Origin: Lysobacter stagni
GTDB lineage: Bacteria > Pseudomonadota > Gammaproteobacteria > Xanthomonadales > Xanthomonadaceae
Assembly: GCF_030053425.1 (NCBI RefSeq)
Contig: NZ_JASGBI010000001.1
Coordinates: forward strand, 186,001-250,000
DNA length: 64,000 nucleotides
Reading direction: 5' to 3'
Shown: piece after piece, positions 44,273 through 57,124 of the stretch
Position numbering within the stretch: position 1 is the stretch's first letter
Layout of the letters: each line of letters begins with the position of its first letter
The notes under the pieces: generated by a model
What the model saw: the letters and a program-made list of their open reading frames with translations, nothing else
What the model was told of the DNA's origin: nothing
Databases searched by the model: none
Position numbers and translations under genes: made by a program

Positions 44273-45219
44273 CACGCCACCAGCGGCGGGTTGCGCCCGA
44301 GCAGCGGCAGCCACGACTCGCTCGCGGCGTCGGTGGACAGCGGCTGTGCCCGCACGCCGCGCGCGGGCAGCTGCGCCAGGGCCAGCTCCACCGGGCGTGC
44401 GAATTCATTGCGCCACGCCTGCCGCTGCGTGGCGACCGAGAGATCCACATCGACGCGGTGCGCGTCCGCCTGGAACGGCAGTGCTGCCCGCGGCGGTGAA
44501 CTCTCCAGCGGATCGGTCAGCAACAGCACGATTACTTCGTGATGGTGCGCCAGCGCCGTCCAGCGCTGGATCGGAATCATGGCGACGCTGCCGGGGTCGG
44601 CCAGTACGACCAGGCGCGAGCCGGGACGCAGCAGTCGTTGCGCGTGATCCAGTGCGATGCCCAGGCCGGCGTCTTCCTCCGGCGGCCTCGCATACCAGCG
44701 AACCAGCGCATCGAGTACGCGCAGCGCGCCACGTGCGCCCGAGGCCGGGGCGATGGGCGCTTCCCGCGCGCTGCCGCGAAGGGCGGCGATGCGGTCGCCA
44801 TCGCGCACGGCGGCCCACGCGGCGATCGCGCCAGCTCGCGCGGCCTGGACCGATTTGAAACGCACGCGGGTGCCGAAGTACATCGCCGGCGCAGTGTCGG
44901 CGACGATCAGACTCAGCCGTTCGCGTTCTGCCTGGAACAGCTTCGTGTGGGCGCGTCCCGTGCGCGCGGTGAGCCGCCAGTCGATGTGGCGCGCGTCGTC
45001 GCCGGCCACGTATTCGCGCGATTCTGCGTACTCCATGCCGCGTCCGCGCAACGGCGACAGCGCGTGACCACTGACGCCATGGCGCCCACGGCGTGCCTGT
45101 CCGCGCGCGAGCACCACGGCACGCAGCGCCAGCAGTTCCTCCAGCGAAGGCGTGACGCCGTCGCCCCGGATGCCGTGGGAGCCGGGTGTTCCAGCAGGAA
45201 TGGGTGGCGGCGTGGACAT
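44272..45219 (-). CDS. DUF58-domain protein
   Basis: 315 residues. The DUF58 core is GRGMEYAESREYVAGDDARHIDWRLTARTGRAHTKLFQAERE, followed by a VWA-like alpha/beta part (LSLIVADTAPAMYFG, RLVVLADPGSV). Unlike many relatives there is no N-terminal membrane segment, so it is probably cytoplasmic. DUF58 proteins are regularly encoded next to MoxR AAA ATPases. The start at 45219 (MSTPPPIPAG) is 34 bases after the moxR stop. Confidence 0.85.
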   Translation of the reverse strand: MSTPPPIPAGTPGSHGIRGDGVTPSLEELLALRAVVLARGQARRGRHGVSGHALSPLRGRGMEYAESREYVAGDDARHIDWRLTARTGRAHTKLFQAERERLSLIVADTAPAMYFGTRVRFKSVQAARAGAIAAWAAVRDGDRIAALRGSAREAPIAPASGARGALRVLDALVRWYARPPEEDAGLGIALDHAQRLLRPGSRLVVLADPGSVAMIPIQRWTALAHHHEVIVLLLTDPLESSPPRAALPFQADAHRVDVDLSVATQRQAWRNEFARPVELALAQLPARGVRAQPLSTDAASESWLPLLGRNPPLVA

Positions 45220-45253
45220 GCGGAACCAGCGCGTGGGCGGAGGCGACGGTGCC

Positions 45254-46246
<993 letters not shown>

Positions 46247-46562
46247 GTCGGTCTCGATGGGGGATCGGGTGCAGTTTGACCGAACTGGGCGCCGCAGGTT
46301 CAACGCCTTCGTCACCCATTCAGCGGGCCGAAACGGACCACCCCGGAAACGCAAAGAGGGCCCGAAGGCCCTCTCTGGAGTCCGCGCGGACGCGGATTCA
46401 TTGCGCTTCTACAGGTCACGCGGGAGTGCCGCGTGGCACCGGATTCTGTAGCGATGTCGCAGCCATCCATGGCGCGGCGCTACTGGCTCCGGAGCGCCCG
46501 GCCCGACCATCCATGGCCGGTCGTTCGGCAGGCCACGCGGCAGTGCCGCGTAGCGGCCTGCC
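46247..46562. other. Intergenic region between pilQ and moxR
   Basis: No gene is supported. It contains the pilQ-side terminator at 46355-46374 and two near-identical small palindromes 117 bases apart: CACGCGGGAGTGCCGCGTGG at 46417-46436 and CACGCGGCAGTGCCGCGTAG at 46534-46553. CCATCCATGG-type sequence also occurs twice between them. The part from 46247 to 46354 must carry the moxR promoter, which I could not pinpoint. Confidence 0.6.
46355..46374 (-). terminator. Rho-independent terminator after the pil operon
   Basis: Stem AGAGGGCC (46355-46362) with GGCCCTCT (46367-46374) and the stable tetraloop TTCG on the minus strand, followed by TTGCGTTT. It lies about 190 bases after pilQ and before moxR, so it separates the two minus-strand operons. 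Confidence 0.75.
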
Positions 46563-48503
46563 TCACCCCCGCTGTTCGACCTTCATCACCTTCGGGGTGA
46601 TCATGATCAGCAGCTCGGCCTTGTCCTTGTTGCGGCCCTTCTTCTTGAACAGGTTGCCCAGGAAGGGGATGTCGCCCAGGAACGGCACCTTCTGGACGTC
46701 GCTGCGGTCGCGGAACTCGTACACGCCGCCGACCACGACCGTCTGGCCGTCCTCGACCAGCACCGCGGTGTTGACCTCGCGCTTGGCGATGGTCGGCACC
46801 TGGCCGATGGAGGTGTCGACGAAACCTTCGACCTCGTCCTTCTTGACGTTCATGTTCAGGAACACGCGGCCGTCGTGGGTGATGGTCGGGGTGACCTTCA
46901 GCTCCAGCAGCACGTCCTTGAACTGCACGTTCGGGATCGGAATCGTGGTGCTGCCCTGCGACGGCGAGATCGTCACGTAGCCCACTTCCTGGCCCTGGCG
47001 GATGACCGCCTCGCGCTGGTTGCTGGTGACGATGCGCGGGTTGGAGATCACTTCGCCGCGACCCTCTTCCTGCATCGCCGACAGCTCGATGTCGAGCGCG
47101 TAGCCGGCGTTGAGGATCTGCAGCGCCATCGAGCCGGCCGGGTTGACCACCGGCAGGTTGCTCATCGCGCCCTTGGTCAGCTCGTAGGTGGCGTTGCCGG
47201 CGGCAGCGGCCTCGACGAACGAACCGCGGGTCGCGTCGTTGTTCTCGATGGTGTCGTTGAAGAAGTACTTGCCGTCCTTCTGGCCGGCGATGCCGAAGCG
47301 CGCACCCAGTTCACGGGCGAAGGTGTCCTGGGCGATCACGACGCGGCCCTCGATCAGCACCTGGTCGACCGGACGGTCGATCACGTGGATCAGTTCCTTC
47401 ATCTGCGTGACCTTCTTCGGAATGTCACTGATCATCAGGGTGTTGGTGCGCTCGTCGGCGACCAGGCGGCCGCGCGGCGAGAGGAAGCCGCCGTCGAGGT
47501 TGCTCGAGCCGCCACCGCCGCCACCACCGCCGATGCCCTTGGCCTCGGTCAGCGCCTTATAGATCTGCGCGGCGTTGTGGTAGTTGATCTGCACGTACTC
47601 GGTGGCCAGGTCGACGCGGTTGTCGAGCGCGATGCGCGCGTCTTCCTTGTCCTGTTCGTACTTGGCGATCTCGGCCTGCGGGGCGACCCACACGACGTTG
47701 CCGCTGCGGCGCTTGTCCAGGCCCTTGGCCTGCAGGACGATGTCCAGCGCCTGGTCCCACGGCACGTTCATCAGGCGCAGGGTGACGTTGCCCGAGATGG
47801 TGTCGGCGGCCACGATGTTCAGGCCCGACTCTTCGGCGATCAGCTGCAGGACGGTGCGCACCGGCACGTCCTGGAAGTTGAAGGTCACCGGGCGGCCGCT
47901 ATAGCCGCGCGAGCCGGCAGCCGCCGGCTTGCCCGTCGTGGACTGGCCCACCGCGCGACCGTTCGCCGCGCCGGTGCGCGGGATGATCTCGACGATGTAC
48001 TCGCGACCGGTCTGGTAGGCCATCGATTCGAAGTTGCCGGTGGTGTCGAGCACCAGCTGCGTGCCCGCACCGGCCGTGCGTGCGTCGATGCGCTGCACCG
48101 GCGTGGCGAAATCGACCACGTTCAGCATCTTGCGCAGGTTGTCGGGCAACTTGGCGTTGCCGACGTTGACCACCACGCTGGAGCCCTGGTTGCGCAGGTC
48201 CGGAGAGGCGCCATCGCCGCTGAACTTCACGACCAGGCGGCCGGAGCCGTCACTGCCGCGCTTGAAGTCGATGTTGGAGACCTCGACGGCCCCCGGCAGC
48301 TGCTTGGCCGGATCGGCGTTCGGCGTCGGCGCGACGGCAGTCGGCGCGACGGCCGGTGCAGGCGCGGCCGCATGCACGGCGCTGATGGCGGCAAGCGCAC
48401 CGACCACCAGGCCCACGGACCCGCTGCGCAGCAGCAGGGGGCGACGGTTCGCTTGCGTTCGGATGGTGGCCGGCTTGAGGCAACCCGGTTCAAAAACGGT
48501 CAT
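46563..48503 (-). CDS. pilQ: Type IV pilus secretin PilQ
   Basis: Forms the outer-membrane ring through which the pilus passes. 646 residues. After an N-terminal signal region (LVVGALAAISAVHAAAP) comes one AMIN-like peptidoglycan-binding domain (about 70-180), then the short N0/STN region (RPVTFNFQDVPVRTVLQLIAEESGLNIV), an N1 domain with a Gly-rich insertion (GIGGGGGGGGSS), and the secretin barrel with VPTIAKREVNTAVLVEDGQTVVVGGVY and VPFLGDIPFLGNLFKKK. The start is ATG 48503, preceded by GGGGGA; pilP ends 19 bases before it. Last gene of pilMNOPQ. Confidence 0.96.
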   Translation of the reverse strand: MTVFEPGCLKPATIRTQANRRPLLLRSGSVGLVVGALAAISAVHAAAPAPAVAPTAVAPTPNADPAKQLPGAVEVSNIDFKRGSDGSGRLVVKFSGDGASPDLRNQGSSVVVNVGNAKLPDNLRKMLNVVDFATPVQRIDARTAGAGTQLVLDTTGNFESMAYQTGREYIVEIIPRTGAANGRAVGQSTTGKPAAAGSRGYSGRPVTFNFQDVPVRTVLQLIAEESGLNIVAADTISGNVTLRLMNVPWDQALDIVLQAKGLDKRRSGNVVWVAPQAEIAKYEQDKEDARIALDNRVDLATEYVQINYHNAAQIYKALTEAKGIGGGGGGGGSSNLDGGFLSPRGRLVADERTNTLMISDIPKKVTQMKELIHVIDRPVDQVLIEGRVVIAQDTFARELGARFGIAGQKDGKYFFNDTIENNDATRGSFVEAAAAGNATYELTKGAMSNLPVVNPAGSMALQILNAGYALDIELSAMQEEGRGEVISNPRIVTSNQREAVIRQGQEVGYVTISPSQGSTTIPIPNVQFKDVLLELKVTPTITHDGRVFLNMNVKKDEVEGFVDTSIGQVPTIAKREVNTAVLVEDGQTVVVGGVYEFRDRSDVQKVPFLGDIPFLGNLFKKKGRNKDKAELLIMITPKVMKVEQRG

Positions 48504-48522
48504 CGTGCTATCCCCCAGAATC

Positions 48523-49074
48523 CTATTGATCTTCCAACGCGACCGTGGCCGGACGTTCCAGCCATCCACCCGCGCCATCCGGCACCAGTTCCACCAGCTC
48601 GATGCGATCTTCGAACACCGCAGTGACGCGGCCATCGCTCTGCCCCAAGTAATTCCCCGGCTGCACGCGGTAGGTCACCTTGTCCGGTGCCATCACCAGT
48701 GCAATAACCTTGTCGCCACCGCCCAGCGTGCCGACCATGTCGAGGCTGTCGAGCGGGAACTGCTCCAGCGTCTGCTTGCGGCGTGCGGCGTCCGGTCTCG
48801 GACCGTTGCCACCGCCTTCGTCGGTGAATGCCGTGCTGAACGGATCGCGCATCGCGTACGCGTTGTATTCGAACGTCTCGAACTGCTGCATCACCGGCAG
48901 CGGATCCAGCGGCGGCGCGGGCCGCGCCTTCACTTCGGCGATCCACTTCTCGAGGTTCGGCGCCTCGCCGGGCGTGCTGGTCACGCCGCGCGAGCAGCCG
49001 ACCAACCCGAGCGCCAGCGCGATCGCCGCCAGGGCCCGCAGGCGGGCGCCGTCACGGATGGAGATTGCGCGCAT
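48523..49074 (-). CDS. pilP: Type IV pilus lipoprotein PilP
   Basis: 183 residues. The lipobox LGLVGC gives a lipid-anchored cysteine at about residue 27. The HR-like domain (LDSLDMVGTLGGGDKVIALVMAPDKVTYRVQPGNYLGQSDGRVTAV) is the part that binds the PilQ N0 domain. It links the inner-membrane PilNO dimer to the PilQ secretin. It begins one base after the pilO stop. Confidence 0.95.
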   Translation of the reverse strand: MRAISIRDGARLRALAAIALALGLVGCSRGVTSTPGEAPNLEKWIAEVKARPAPPLDPLPVMQQFETFEYNAYAMRDPFSTAFTDEGGGNGPRPDAARRKQTLEQFPLDSLDMVGTLGGGDKVIALVMAPDKVTYRVQPGNYLGQSDGRVTAVFEDRIELVELVPDGAGGWLERPATVALEDQ

Positions 49075-49075
49075 C

Positions 49076-49744
49076 TCAGGTACCCCCCTTCTTGCCGGCC
49101 GTGCTGGCCGCTTCCTGCTTGGCGACTTCGTCCTCGTCCAGGTAGCGGTAGGTCTTGACCGTACCGGCCAGCTCGAGCGGGCTGTTGGGCGTGATGCCCT
49201 GGCCGTCCTTCGCGCGCGGCTTCAGCGAGATGTCGTGCATGGTCATGATGACCACGCGCGGCAGCGAGGCCACACCGCTGACGAACCCACCGAACTGGTG
49301 GTAGCTGCCGATCATGCGCAGCGCGATCGGCTTCTCGGCGTAGAACTCCTTCGGCTGCTCCGGACCCGGCTGGAACAGTTCGTTGGTGATGCCGGTGGCC
49401 AGCGCGGTCTGCGAGATGTCGACGATCAGGTCGGGCATCTCGGTCTTGCTCGGCAGCTGGCGCAGCATCTGCTGCAGCTGCTGCTCCATCTGGGCGAGCT
49501 GCTGCTTGAGCGGTTCCAGGTTCGCGGCCTTGCCCTGTTCCTTCTCGAACTCGGTGCGCAGTTCCGATTCACGGGACTCCAGGCCTTCCAGCTCGGTGCG
49601 CTTGTCGCTGATGAGGAAATACCAGGCGGCCAGCACGATCACGAGCGAGACGAGCGTGCAGAAGACGATCTTCGCCTGCTGCGGCCACAAGCCGATGTTG
49701 TTGAAGTCCAGTTCGTTGAGCTTGATCTGCTTCTTCTTGCTCAT
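49076..49744 (-). CDS. pilO: Type IV pilus alignment protein PilO
   Basis: 222 residues. A short cytoplasmic tail (MSKKKQIKLNELDFNNIGLWP) precedes one membrane helix (IVFCTLVSLVIVLAAWYFLI), a coiled coil (about 50-95, ELRTEFEKEQGKAANLEPLKQQLAQMEQQLQQMLRQLP) and a ferredoxin-like periplasmic domain (IALRMIGSYHQFGGFVSGVASLPRVVIMTMHDI). It forms a heterodimer with PilN. It overlaps pilN by four bases. Confidence 0.96.
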   Translation of the reverse strand: MSKKKQIKLNELDFNNIGLWPQQAKIVFCTLVSLVIVLAAWYFLISDKRTELEGLESRESELRTEFEKEQGKAANLEPLKQQLAQMEQQLQQMLRQLPSKTEMPDLIVDISQTALATGITNELFQPGPEQPKEFYAEKPIALRMIGSYHQFGGFVSGVASLPRVVIMTMHDISLKPRAKDGQGITPNSPLELAGTVKTYRYLDEDEVAKQEAASTAGKKGGT

Positions 49745-50531
49745 GACGCCGCTCCCTTGGCCGGCGTGGCATTCGGCGCCGTCGGCGCGGTGGCATCAGT
49801 GGCGGCCGGCGCACCCGGAGCCGCTGCCGGCTGCGTGGCGGCGCCTTCCGGCGTGGTACCCGGAGCCGGCGTCGCGGCACCCGCTGCCGGGGCAGCACCC
49901 GCGGTGGCGGCGGCGCCGGTGGACTGGGCGATCTGCGCGGCAGGCGTCGGAGCGTCCGGCACGCCGTCGCCGTCCTCGTCCTTCGGCGCGTTCGGGTTGG
50001 CCAGCTTGACCTGCAGCTTGAACTGGTACGGCAGGCCCTTGTCCGCGCCCTTGGCCTCGATGATCGACAGGTCAGGGCTGGTCATCCAGCCCGAGCCTTC
50101 GAGGTTGCGCATGTAGGTACTGACGCGTGCGTTGGACTGCGCGCGGCCTTCCAGAGTGAGCGTCTCGTTGTCCTGCTTGATCGAGGTCAGCACCGCGCCG
50201 TCGGGGATCGTGCGCACCAGCGAATCGAACAGGTGCACCATCTGCGAGCGATTGGCCTGCAGCTTCTCGATCACTTCCTTGCGGGCCAGCAGCTTGGCTT
50301 TCTTCGCCTCAAGCAGCTTGATCTCTTCGTTCTTGGCCTTGACCTCGTCGATCTGCTGCTGGACGTACGCGTTGCGTTCGTTCTGCCCGTCGATCTGGCC
50401 GCTGTAGTAGCTGGCGATGATGAACGACAGGATCACCGCGCCAAGCGCGAAGCAGCCGAACATCACGGCGAATTCCTTCTGCCGTTGCTTGCGGCGCTCT
50501 TCGCGCCACGGGAGGAGGTTGATGCGTGCCA

Positions 50532-50532
<1 letters not shown>
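49741..50532 (-). CDS. pilN: Type IV pilus alignment protein PilN, with extended C-terminal tail
   Basis: 263 residues. The cytoplasmic start ARINLLPWREERRKQRQ is the PilM-binding peptide. Then come a membrane helix (about 22-41), a coiled coil (about 50-92) and the periplasmic domain (to about 178). The C terminus is unusual: a loop-like motif D185-E-D-G-D-G-V-P-D193 fits the calcium-loop pattern DxDxDGxxD, followed by about 70 residues rich in Ala, Pro and Thr. PilN proteins of about 180-200 residues lack such a tail. The start shares one base with the pilM stop (TGATG). Confidence 0.95.
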
Positions 50533-51605
<1,073 letters not shown>

Positions 51606-51642
51606 TCACAGGCGCTTACGTGCGCTTCGTGTGACCCCGCTT

Positions 51643-51671
51643 TAAATAACCAAGTTTGCACAGACTGGCAA
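51643..51671 (-). promoter_or_regulatory. Probable promoter of pilMNOPQ
   Basis: Reading leftward: TTGCCA (51671-51666), a 17-base spacer, TATTTA (51648-51643). Transcription would start near 51636, about 45 bases before the pilM ATG. In the same 245-base space a TATACT hexamer (51795-51800) may serve as the mrcA -10 element, but no good -35 partner is seen for it. Confidence 0.5.
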
Positions 51672-51835
51672 CCGTTTCGTGCGGAATTGCCTTACTGCGT
51701 CACTTTCCACCCTCTTACGGCGTGCCTTGACCCACGTCCCGGGACCCGGGCCGCGCGGTCTGGATGGCTTAAAAATCCCCGTCCCCTGCTCCTCTATACT
51801 CCACGCCCACTACACCCGCAATCGGAATCTGCTTG

Positions 51836-54325
51836 ATGCCCCGTATACGCCGCCTGCTGCGCTGGGCGCTGTTCGCGCTTGCCGGCCTGGCCCTGCTTGG
51901 CGCCATCGCCCTGGGCACCCTGTACTACCTGGTGGCTCCCAAACTCCCCGACGTGGAGACCCTGCGGACCGTCGAGATGCAGGAGCCGATGTACGTCTAC
52001 GCCAAGGACGGGCGCCTCATGGCGCTGTTCGGCGAGACCCGTCGCTACCCGGTCTCCATCCAGGACGTGCCCGAACGCCTCAAGCAGGCCTTCCTGGCGA
52101 TCGAGGACGCGCGCTTCTACAAGCACCATGGCGTCGACTTCAAGGGCGTGGCACGCGCGGTTTGGCTCATCGCCACCACCGATGCAAAGCGCGTGCCGGG
52201 CGGCTCGACGATCACGCAGCAGGTCGCGCGCCAGTTCTTCCTCAGCAACGAGTACAGCTACACGCGCAAGCTGGCCGAGATGCTGACGGCGATGCGCATG
52301 GAGCGCGAGCTGAGCAAGGACGAGATCTTCGAGCTCTACCTCAACAAGAGCTTCTTCGGCAATCGCGCCTATGGCGTGGCGGCCGCGGCGGAATTCTATT
52401 ACGGCAAGAAGCTCAACGAGCTGGCGCTGGACGAGATGGCGTCGCTGGCCGGCATTCCGAAGTTCCCGTCCAGCGGCAACCCGCTGAGCAATCCGGAACG
52501 CGCCAAGTACCGCCGCGACTACATCCTCGATCGCATGGTCGAGCTGCGCTTCATCACCGCCGCCGAAGCCGCGCAGGCCAAGGCCGTGCCGATGCATGCG
52601 ACGCCGCATGAGCGTCCGGTCGAGGTGTATGCCCCGTACGTGGCCGAAATGGTGCGCCAGGAGATGGTCGCCCGCTTCGGCAATGAAGCCCTGACCCAGG
52701 GCTACCACGTCACCACCACCATCGACCCGGTGCTGCAGGCCGCGGCCGACAAGGCGGTCCGCGACGGCCTGGGCGTGTACGACCGCCGCCACGGCTGGCA
52801 CGGCGCCGAACAGCATTTCGACCTGGCCGCCGACGAGGATGCCACCACCGCGCGTGCGCGCCTGCGCAACATCGTGCCGCAGGCGACCCTGCAGCCGGCG
52901 CTGGTGCTGGGCGTGGAAGGCGGCGACGCGCGCGTGGCGCTGGCCGACGGCACCGAAGTCCGCCTGACCGCCGATCGCGGCTTCGCCGGGCGCTCGCCCG
53001 GCAGCCTGGTGAAGCGCGGCGACGTGGTGCGTGTCAGCCCGGTCGAGGCGCCGGCGCCCAAGCCCGGCCAGCCGGCGGACCCGGTGGTCTACCGCCTGGA
53101 CCAGATCCCGCAGGCGCAGGCCGCGCTGGTGTCGCTTGAGCCGTCCAACGGTGCGCTGCGTGCGCTTTCCGGTGGCTTCAGCTTCGCGGGCGCCAAGTTC
53201 AACCGCGCCACCCAGGCACGTCGCCAGCCGGGCTCGAGCTTCAAGCCGTTCGTGTACTCGGCGGCGTTCGAGCGCGGCTTCAACCCGGCGTCCGTCGTGC
53301 TGGACGCACCGGTCGTATTCAAGGATCGCCGCGGCCATATCTGGCGTCCGCAGAACGACACCGGCAATTTCGCCGGCCCGATGCGCCTGCGCGAGGCGAT
53401 GGTGCAGTCGCGCAACCTGGTTTCGGTGCGCCTGCTCGACGCCATCGGCGTGGACTACGCACGCAAGTACATCAGCCACTTCGGCTTCGACGAAGCCGAA
53501 CTCCCGCCCAACCTCTCGATGTCGCTGGGCACCGCCTCGCTGACGCCGATGTCGGTGGCGCGCGGCTTCGCCACGTTCGCCAACGGCGGTTTCCGCATCA
53601 CGCCCTGGTACATCGATGAAGTGAAGGACCGCGAGGGCGCGGTGGTGTTCAAGGAGAAGCCCGCGGTCGCCTGCCCGCAGTGCGAGAACCCGGGCGGCGT
53701 GGGCCGCGTCGTGCAGCAGACGGCCGTCGTGGACGGCTTCAACCTCGGCCCGACCGCCGCGCCGGCGCAGCCCGCGCAGACCGAAGCGCCGAAGGACGAG
53801 CCGAAGAAGCCGGAGATCGACACGCGCAACATGGTGCTGGCACCGCGCGCGATCGACAGCCGCATCGCCTACCAGATCGTCTCGATGCTGCGCGACGTGG
53901 TGAAGCGCGGCACGGGCACGCCGGCGAAGGTGCTCGAGCGCGACGATATCGGCGGCAAGACCGGTTCGACCAATGACCACCGCGACGCCTGGTTCTCGGG
54001 CCTGGGCGGCCCGTACGTGACCACGGTCTGGGTCGGCCGCGACAACTACAAGTCGCTGGGCTACCGCGAGTACGGCGGCAAGGCCGCACTGCCGATCTGG
54101 ATCGACTACATGCGAGTGGCGCTGAAGGACCAGCCGCTGGCCACCAACGACGTGCCCGAGGGCATGGTGAAGGTGTCGGTCTCGGCCAGTGGCGCGCTGA
54201 TCCCGGGCGAAGGCGGCGGCATCGTCGAATGGGTCAAGGCCGAAGATCTGGACAAGATGCAGAACTACGTCGACTACGGCCCGGAAGAAGCCGCGCCGAC
54301 CGAGGAAGAGTTCGACATTTTCTGA
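51836..54325 (+). CDS. mrcA: Penicillin-binding protein 1A (bifunctional peptidoglycan synthase)
   Basis: 829 residues. An N-terminal membrane anchor (about 10-33) is followed by a GT51 glycosyltransferase domain with catalytic E90 in [15 protein letters not shown] and [16 protein letters not shown], an OB-like insertion (about 300-420), and a transpeptidase domain with S467-S-F-K470, S525-R-N527 and K708-T-G710. It polymerises and cross-links peptidoglycan at the outer face of the inner membrane. The start is ATG 51836; a TTG one codon earlier is also in frame. It is divergent from pilM. Two cysteines in [11 protein letters not shown] near residue 615 form a CxxC that is unusual in this protein family. 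Confidence 0.97.
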   Translation: MPRIRRLLRWALFALAGLALLGAIALGTLYYLVAPKLPDVETLRTVEMQEPMYVYAKDGRLMALFGETRRYPVSIQDVPERLKQAFLAIEDARFYKHHGVDFKGVARAVWLIATTDAKRVPGGSTITQQVARQFFLSNEYSYTRKLAEMLTAMRMERELSKDEIFELYLNKSFFGNRAYGVAAAAEFYYGKKLNELALDEMASLAGIPKFPSSGNPLSNPERAKYRRDYILDRMVELRFITAAEAAQAKAVPMHATPHERPVEVYAPYVAEMVRQEMVARFGNEALTQGYHVTTTIDPVLQAAADKAVRDGLGVYDRRHGWHGAEQHFDLAADEDATTARARLRNIVPQATLQPALVLGVEGGDARVALADGTEVRLTADRGFAGRSPGSLVKRGDVVRVSPVEAPAPKPGQPADPVVYRLDQIPQAQAALVSLEPSNGALRALSGGFSFAGAKFNRATQARRQPGSSFKPFVYSAAFERGFNPASVVLDAPVVFKDRRGHIWRPQNDTGNFAGPMRLREAMVQSRNLVSVRLLDAIGVDYARKYISHFGFDEAELPPNLSMSLGTASLTPMSVARGFATFANGGFRITPWYIDEVKDREGAVVFKEKPAVACPQCENPGGVGRVVQQTAVVDGFNLGPTAAPAQPAQTEAPKDEPKKPEIDTRNMVLAPRAIDSRIAYQIVSMLRDVVKRGTGTPAKVLERDDIGGKTGSTNDHRDAWFSGLGGPYVTTVWVGRDNYKSLGYREYGGKAALPIWIDYMRVALKDQPLATNDVPEGMVKVSVSASGALIPGEGGGIVEWVKAEDLDKMQNYVDYGPEEAAPTEEEFDIF

Positions 54326-54351
54326 TCGCGCATGGACACGTGACCGAACGG

Positions 54352-54374
54352 AACGCCGGGCCCTGCCCGGCGTT
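54352..54374 (+). terminator. Rho-independent terminator of mrcA
   Basis: Stem AACGCCGGG (54352-54360) with CCCGGCGTT (54366-54374), loop CCCTG, followed by TCTTTGTTC. It lies 27 bases after the mrcA stop. Confidence 0.88.
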
Positions 54375-54541
54375 TCTTTGTTCGTGCGGACGGTTGGCGT
54401 TCATGCTGGACGCCACCTGTCGACACCTCGCACACGCCGCGCACGGTAACGTCCCGGCGCGATAAAACATGTTAGCGTTCGCCTGCCGGTGCCCCGGTCG
54501 CGGCGAACCAGCGCCGTGTCGTGCCAGCCGCGGAGGTGACC

Positions 54542-55207
54542 ATGTCGCACGCCCGACAGCACGCTCATCAGCATGCGCAGACGCGCACCCGTGAGCGCCG
54601 CCACCGCCTCGCACACGAAGCCGCGCGCCTCATGGCGGAAAGCGGCATCCGCGATTACCACCAGGCCAAGCTCAAGGCCGCCGAACGCCTGGGCATCTTC
54701 GACGATGCATCGCTGCCGCGGAATCGGGAAATCGAGGACGCGCTGCGCGAATACCAGCGTCTGTTCCAGCGCGAGAACGTGCCCGCACTGCGACAACGTC
54801 GCGAGGCAGCATTGCGCGCGATGGAGTTCTTCCATGCGTTCCAGCCGCGACTGGTCGGGCCGGTGCTCGACGGCACCGCGGACACGCGCAGCCCGGTATC
54901 GCTGCAGCTGTTCCACGACGATCCCGACGCTGCACCGCGCTTCCTCGAACAGCATCGCATCCCGGTCGAATCGCGCAGTCGCCGCCTGCGCCTGGACCGC
55001 GAACGCATGGCCGACTTCCCGGTGTGGGTGTTCAGCGCGGAAGAGCTGTCGTTCGACCTTACGGTGCTTCCGCTGGACCTGTTGCGCCAGGCGCCGTTGT
55101 CGAGCGTCGATGAGAAGCCGATGAAGCGTGCGGGCATCGCGCAGGTGCGGCAACTGCTGGCCGACGAGGAAATCCTGGGTTACGAACGCGGCAGCGAAAC
55201 GGACTGA
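54542..55207 (+). CDS. Conserved protein of unknown function
   Basis: 221 residues, no signal peptide or membrane segment. The start is His-, Gln- and Arg-rich (SHARQHAHQHAQTRTRERRH). Then come ARLMAESGIRDYHQAKLKAAERLGIFDD, LPRNREIEDALREYQRLFQ, and a C-terminal alpha/beta part with FHDDPDAAPRFLEQHRIPVESRSRRLRLDRE. I do not recognise the family with certainty; it reads like a conserved xanthomonad cytoplasmic protein. The ATG at 54542 has GGAGG five bases upstream, which decides the start. It stands alone between the mrcA terminator and a convergent gene seven bases away. Confidence 0.72.
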   Translation: MSHARQHAHQHAQTRTRERRHRLAHEAARLMAESGIRDYHQAKLKAAERLGIFDDASLPRNREIEDALREYQRLFQRENVPALRQRREAALRAMEFFHAFQPRLVGPVLDGTADTRSPVSLQLFHDDPDAAPRFLEQHRIPVESRSRRLRLDRERMADFPVWVFSAEELSFDLTVLPLDLLRQAPLSSVDEKPMKRAGIAQVRQLLADEEILGYERGSETD

Positions 55208-55214
55208 CGCAGAA

Positions 55215-55814
55215 TCACGCCGCCGTGCGCTGCTGCGCGACACGACGCGCATCGAAGCCGAAAACGTTGAGTTCGATCACCACGAACGCGGTGAGCCAGA
55301 GCAGTGCGTCCCAGCTGTCCAGCCAGGCGGCGTGAGGATCCTGTTCGCCGAATCCCATGACCGTCCAGGTCAGCAGGAAGCCGATCAACGCCAGGTACAG
55401 CCCGGCGGCCATGAAGCGGCGAACGCGATGCAGGCGCACGGCGGACGCGGGCAATCGCACTTCCAGTTCGAGCAGCGCGATCACGCCCAGCCAGACCGTC
55501 TCGTTGGCGAAATCCAGCCACACGCGTTCCAGCGCGTAACCGACCACCGCGACCACGACGGCCACTGCCGCCAGCAGGCGCACGCCATGCAGCACGGGCA
55601 GCCAGCGCGCGGGCAACCGCCAGCCGCCGGTTTCCCATTCGAACAGCAACAGCAGGACCAGCCACGCCGCTGTGTCGATGAGCTCGGTGAGCCGCCCGTA
55701 CAGCGCGTACAGGACGACATCCATCGCCAGCAGGGCGTAGATCAGCCATTTGAAAACGACGAAGCCGCGGCGGTGCCGCGGCTTCGGGGCGTCGTCGGCG
55801 CGAACGCCGGACAC
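55215..55814 (-). CDS. Membrane protein of unknown function (start uncertain)
   Basis: Up to 199 residues with about six hydrophobic segments, starting FKWLIYALLAMDVVLYALYG and ending RRVAQQRTAA. The pattern resembles small voltage-sensor-like or DUF membrane proteins, but I cannot name a family. The GTG at 55814 is the only start that keeps the first helix whole; it lies five bases after the gltA stop, but the gltA terminator hairpin then falls inside the coding region (55761-55785). An ATG at 55724 would cut the first helix. No clear ribosome-binding site supports either. Confidence 0.6.
   Translation of the reverse strand: MSGVRADDAPKPRHRRGFVVFKWLIYALLAMDVVLYALYGRLTELIDTAAWLVLLLLFEWETGGWRLPARWLPVLHGVRLLAAVAVVVAVVGYALERVWLDFANETVWLGVIALLELEVRLPASAVRLHRVRRFMAAGLYLALIGFLLTWTVMGFGEQDPHAAWLDSWDALLWLTAFVVIELNVFGFDARRVAQQRTAA
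55761..55785 (-). terminator. Rho-independent terminator of gltA, inside the following reading frame
   Basis: Stem GAAGCCGCGG (55761-55770) with CCGCGGCTTC (55776-55785), loop CGGTG, extended by a GACGAC/GTCGTT pairing. On the minus strand it is followed by GTCGTTTTC. It lies 35-60 bases after the gltA stop, within the 5' end of the membrane-protein gene. Confidence 0.75.
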
Positions 55815-55819
55815 GTTGC

Positions 55820-57124
<1,305 letters not shown>

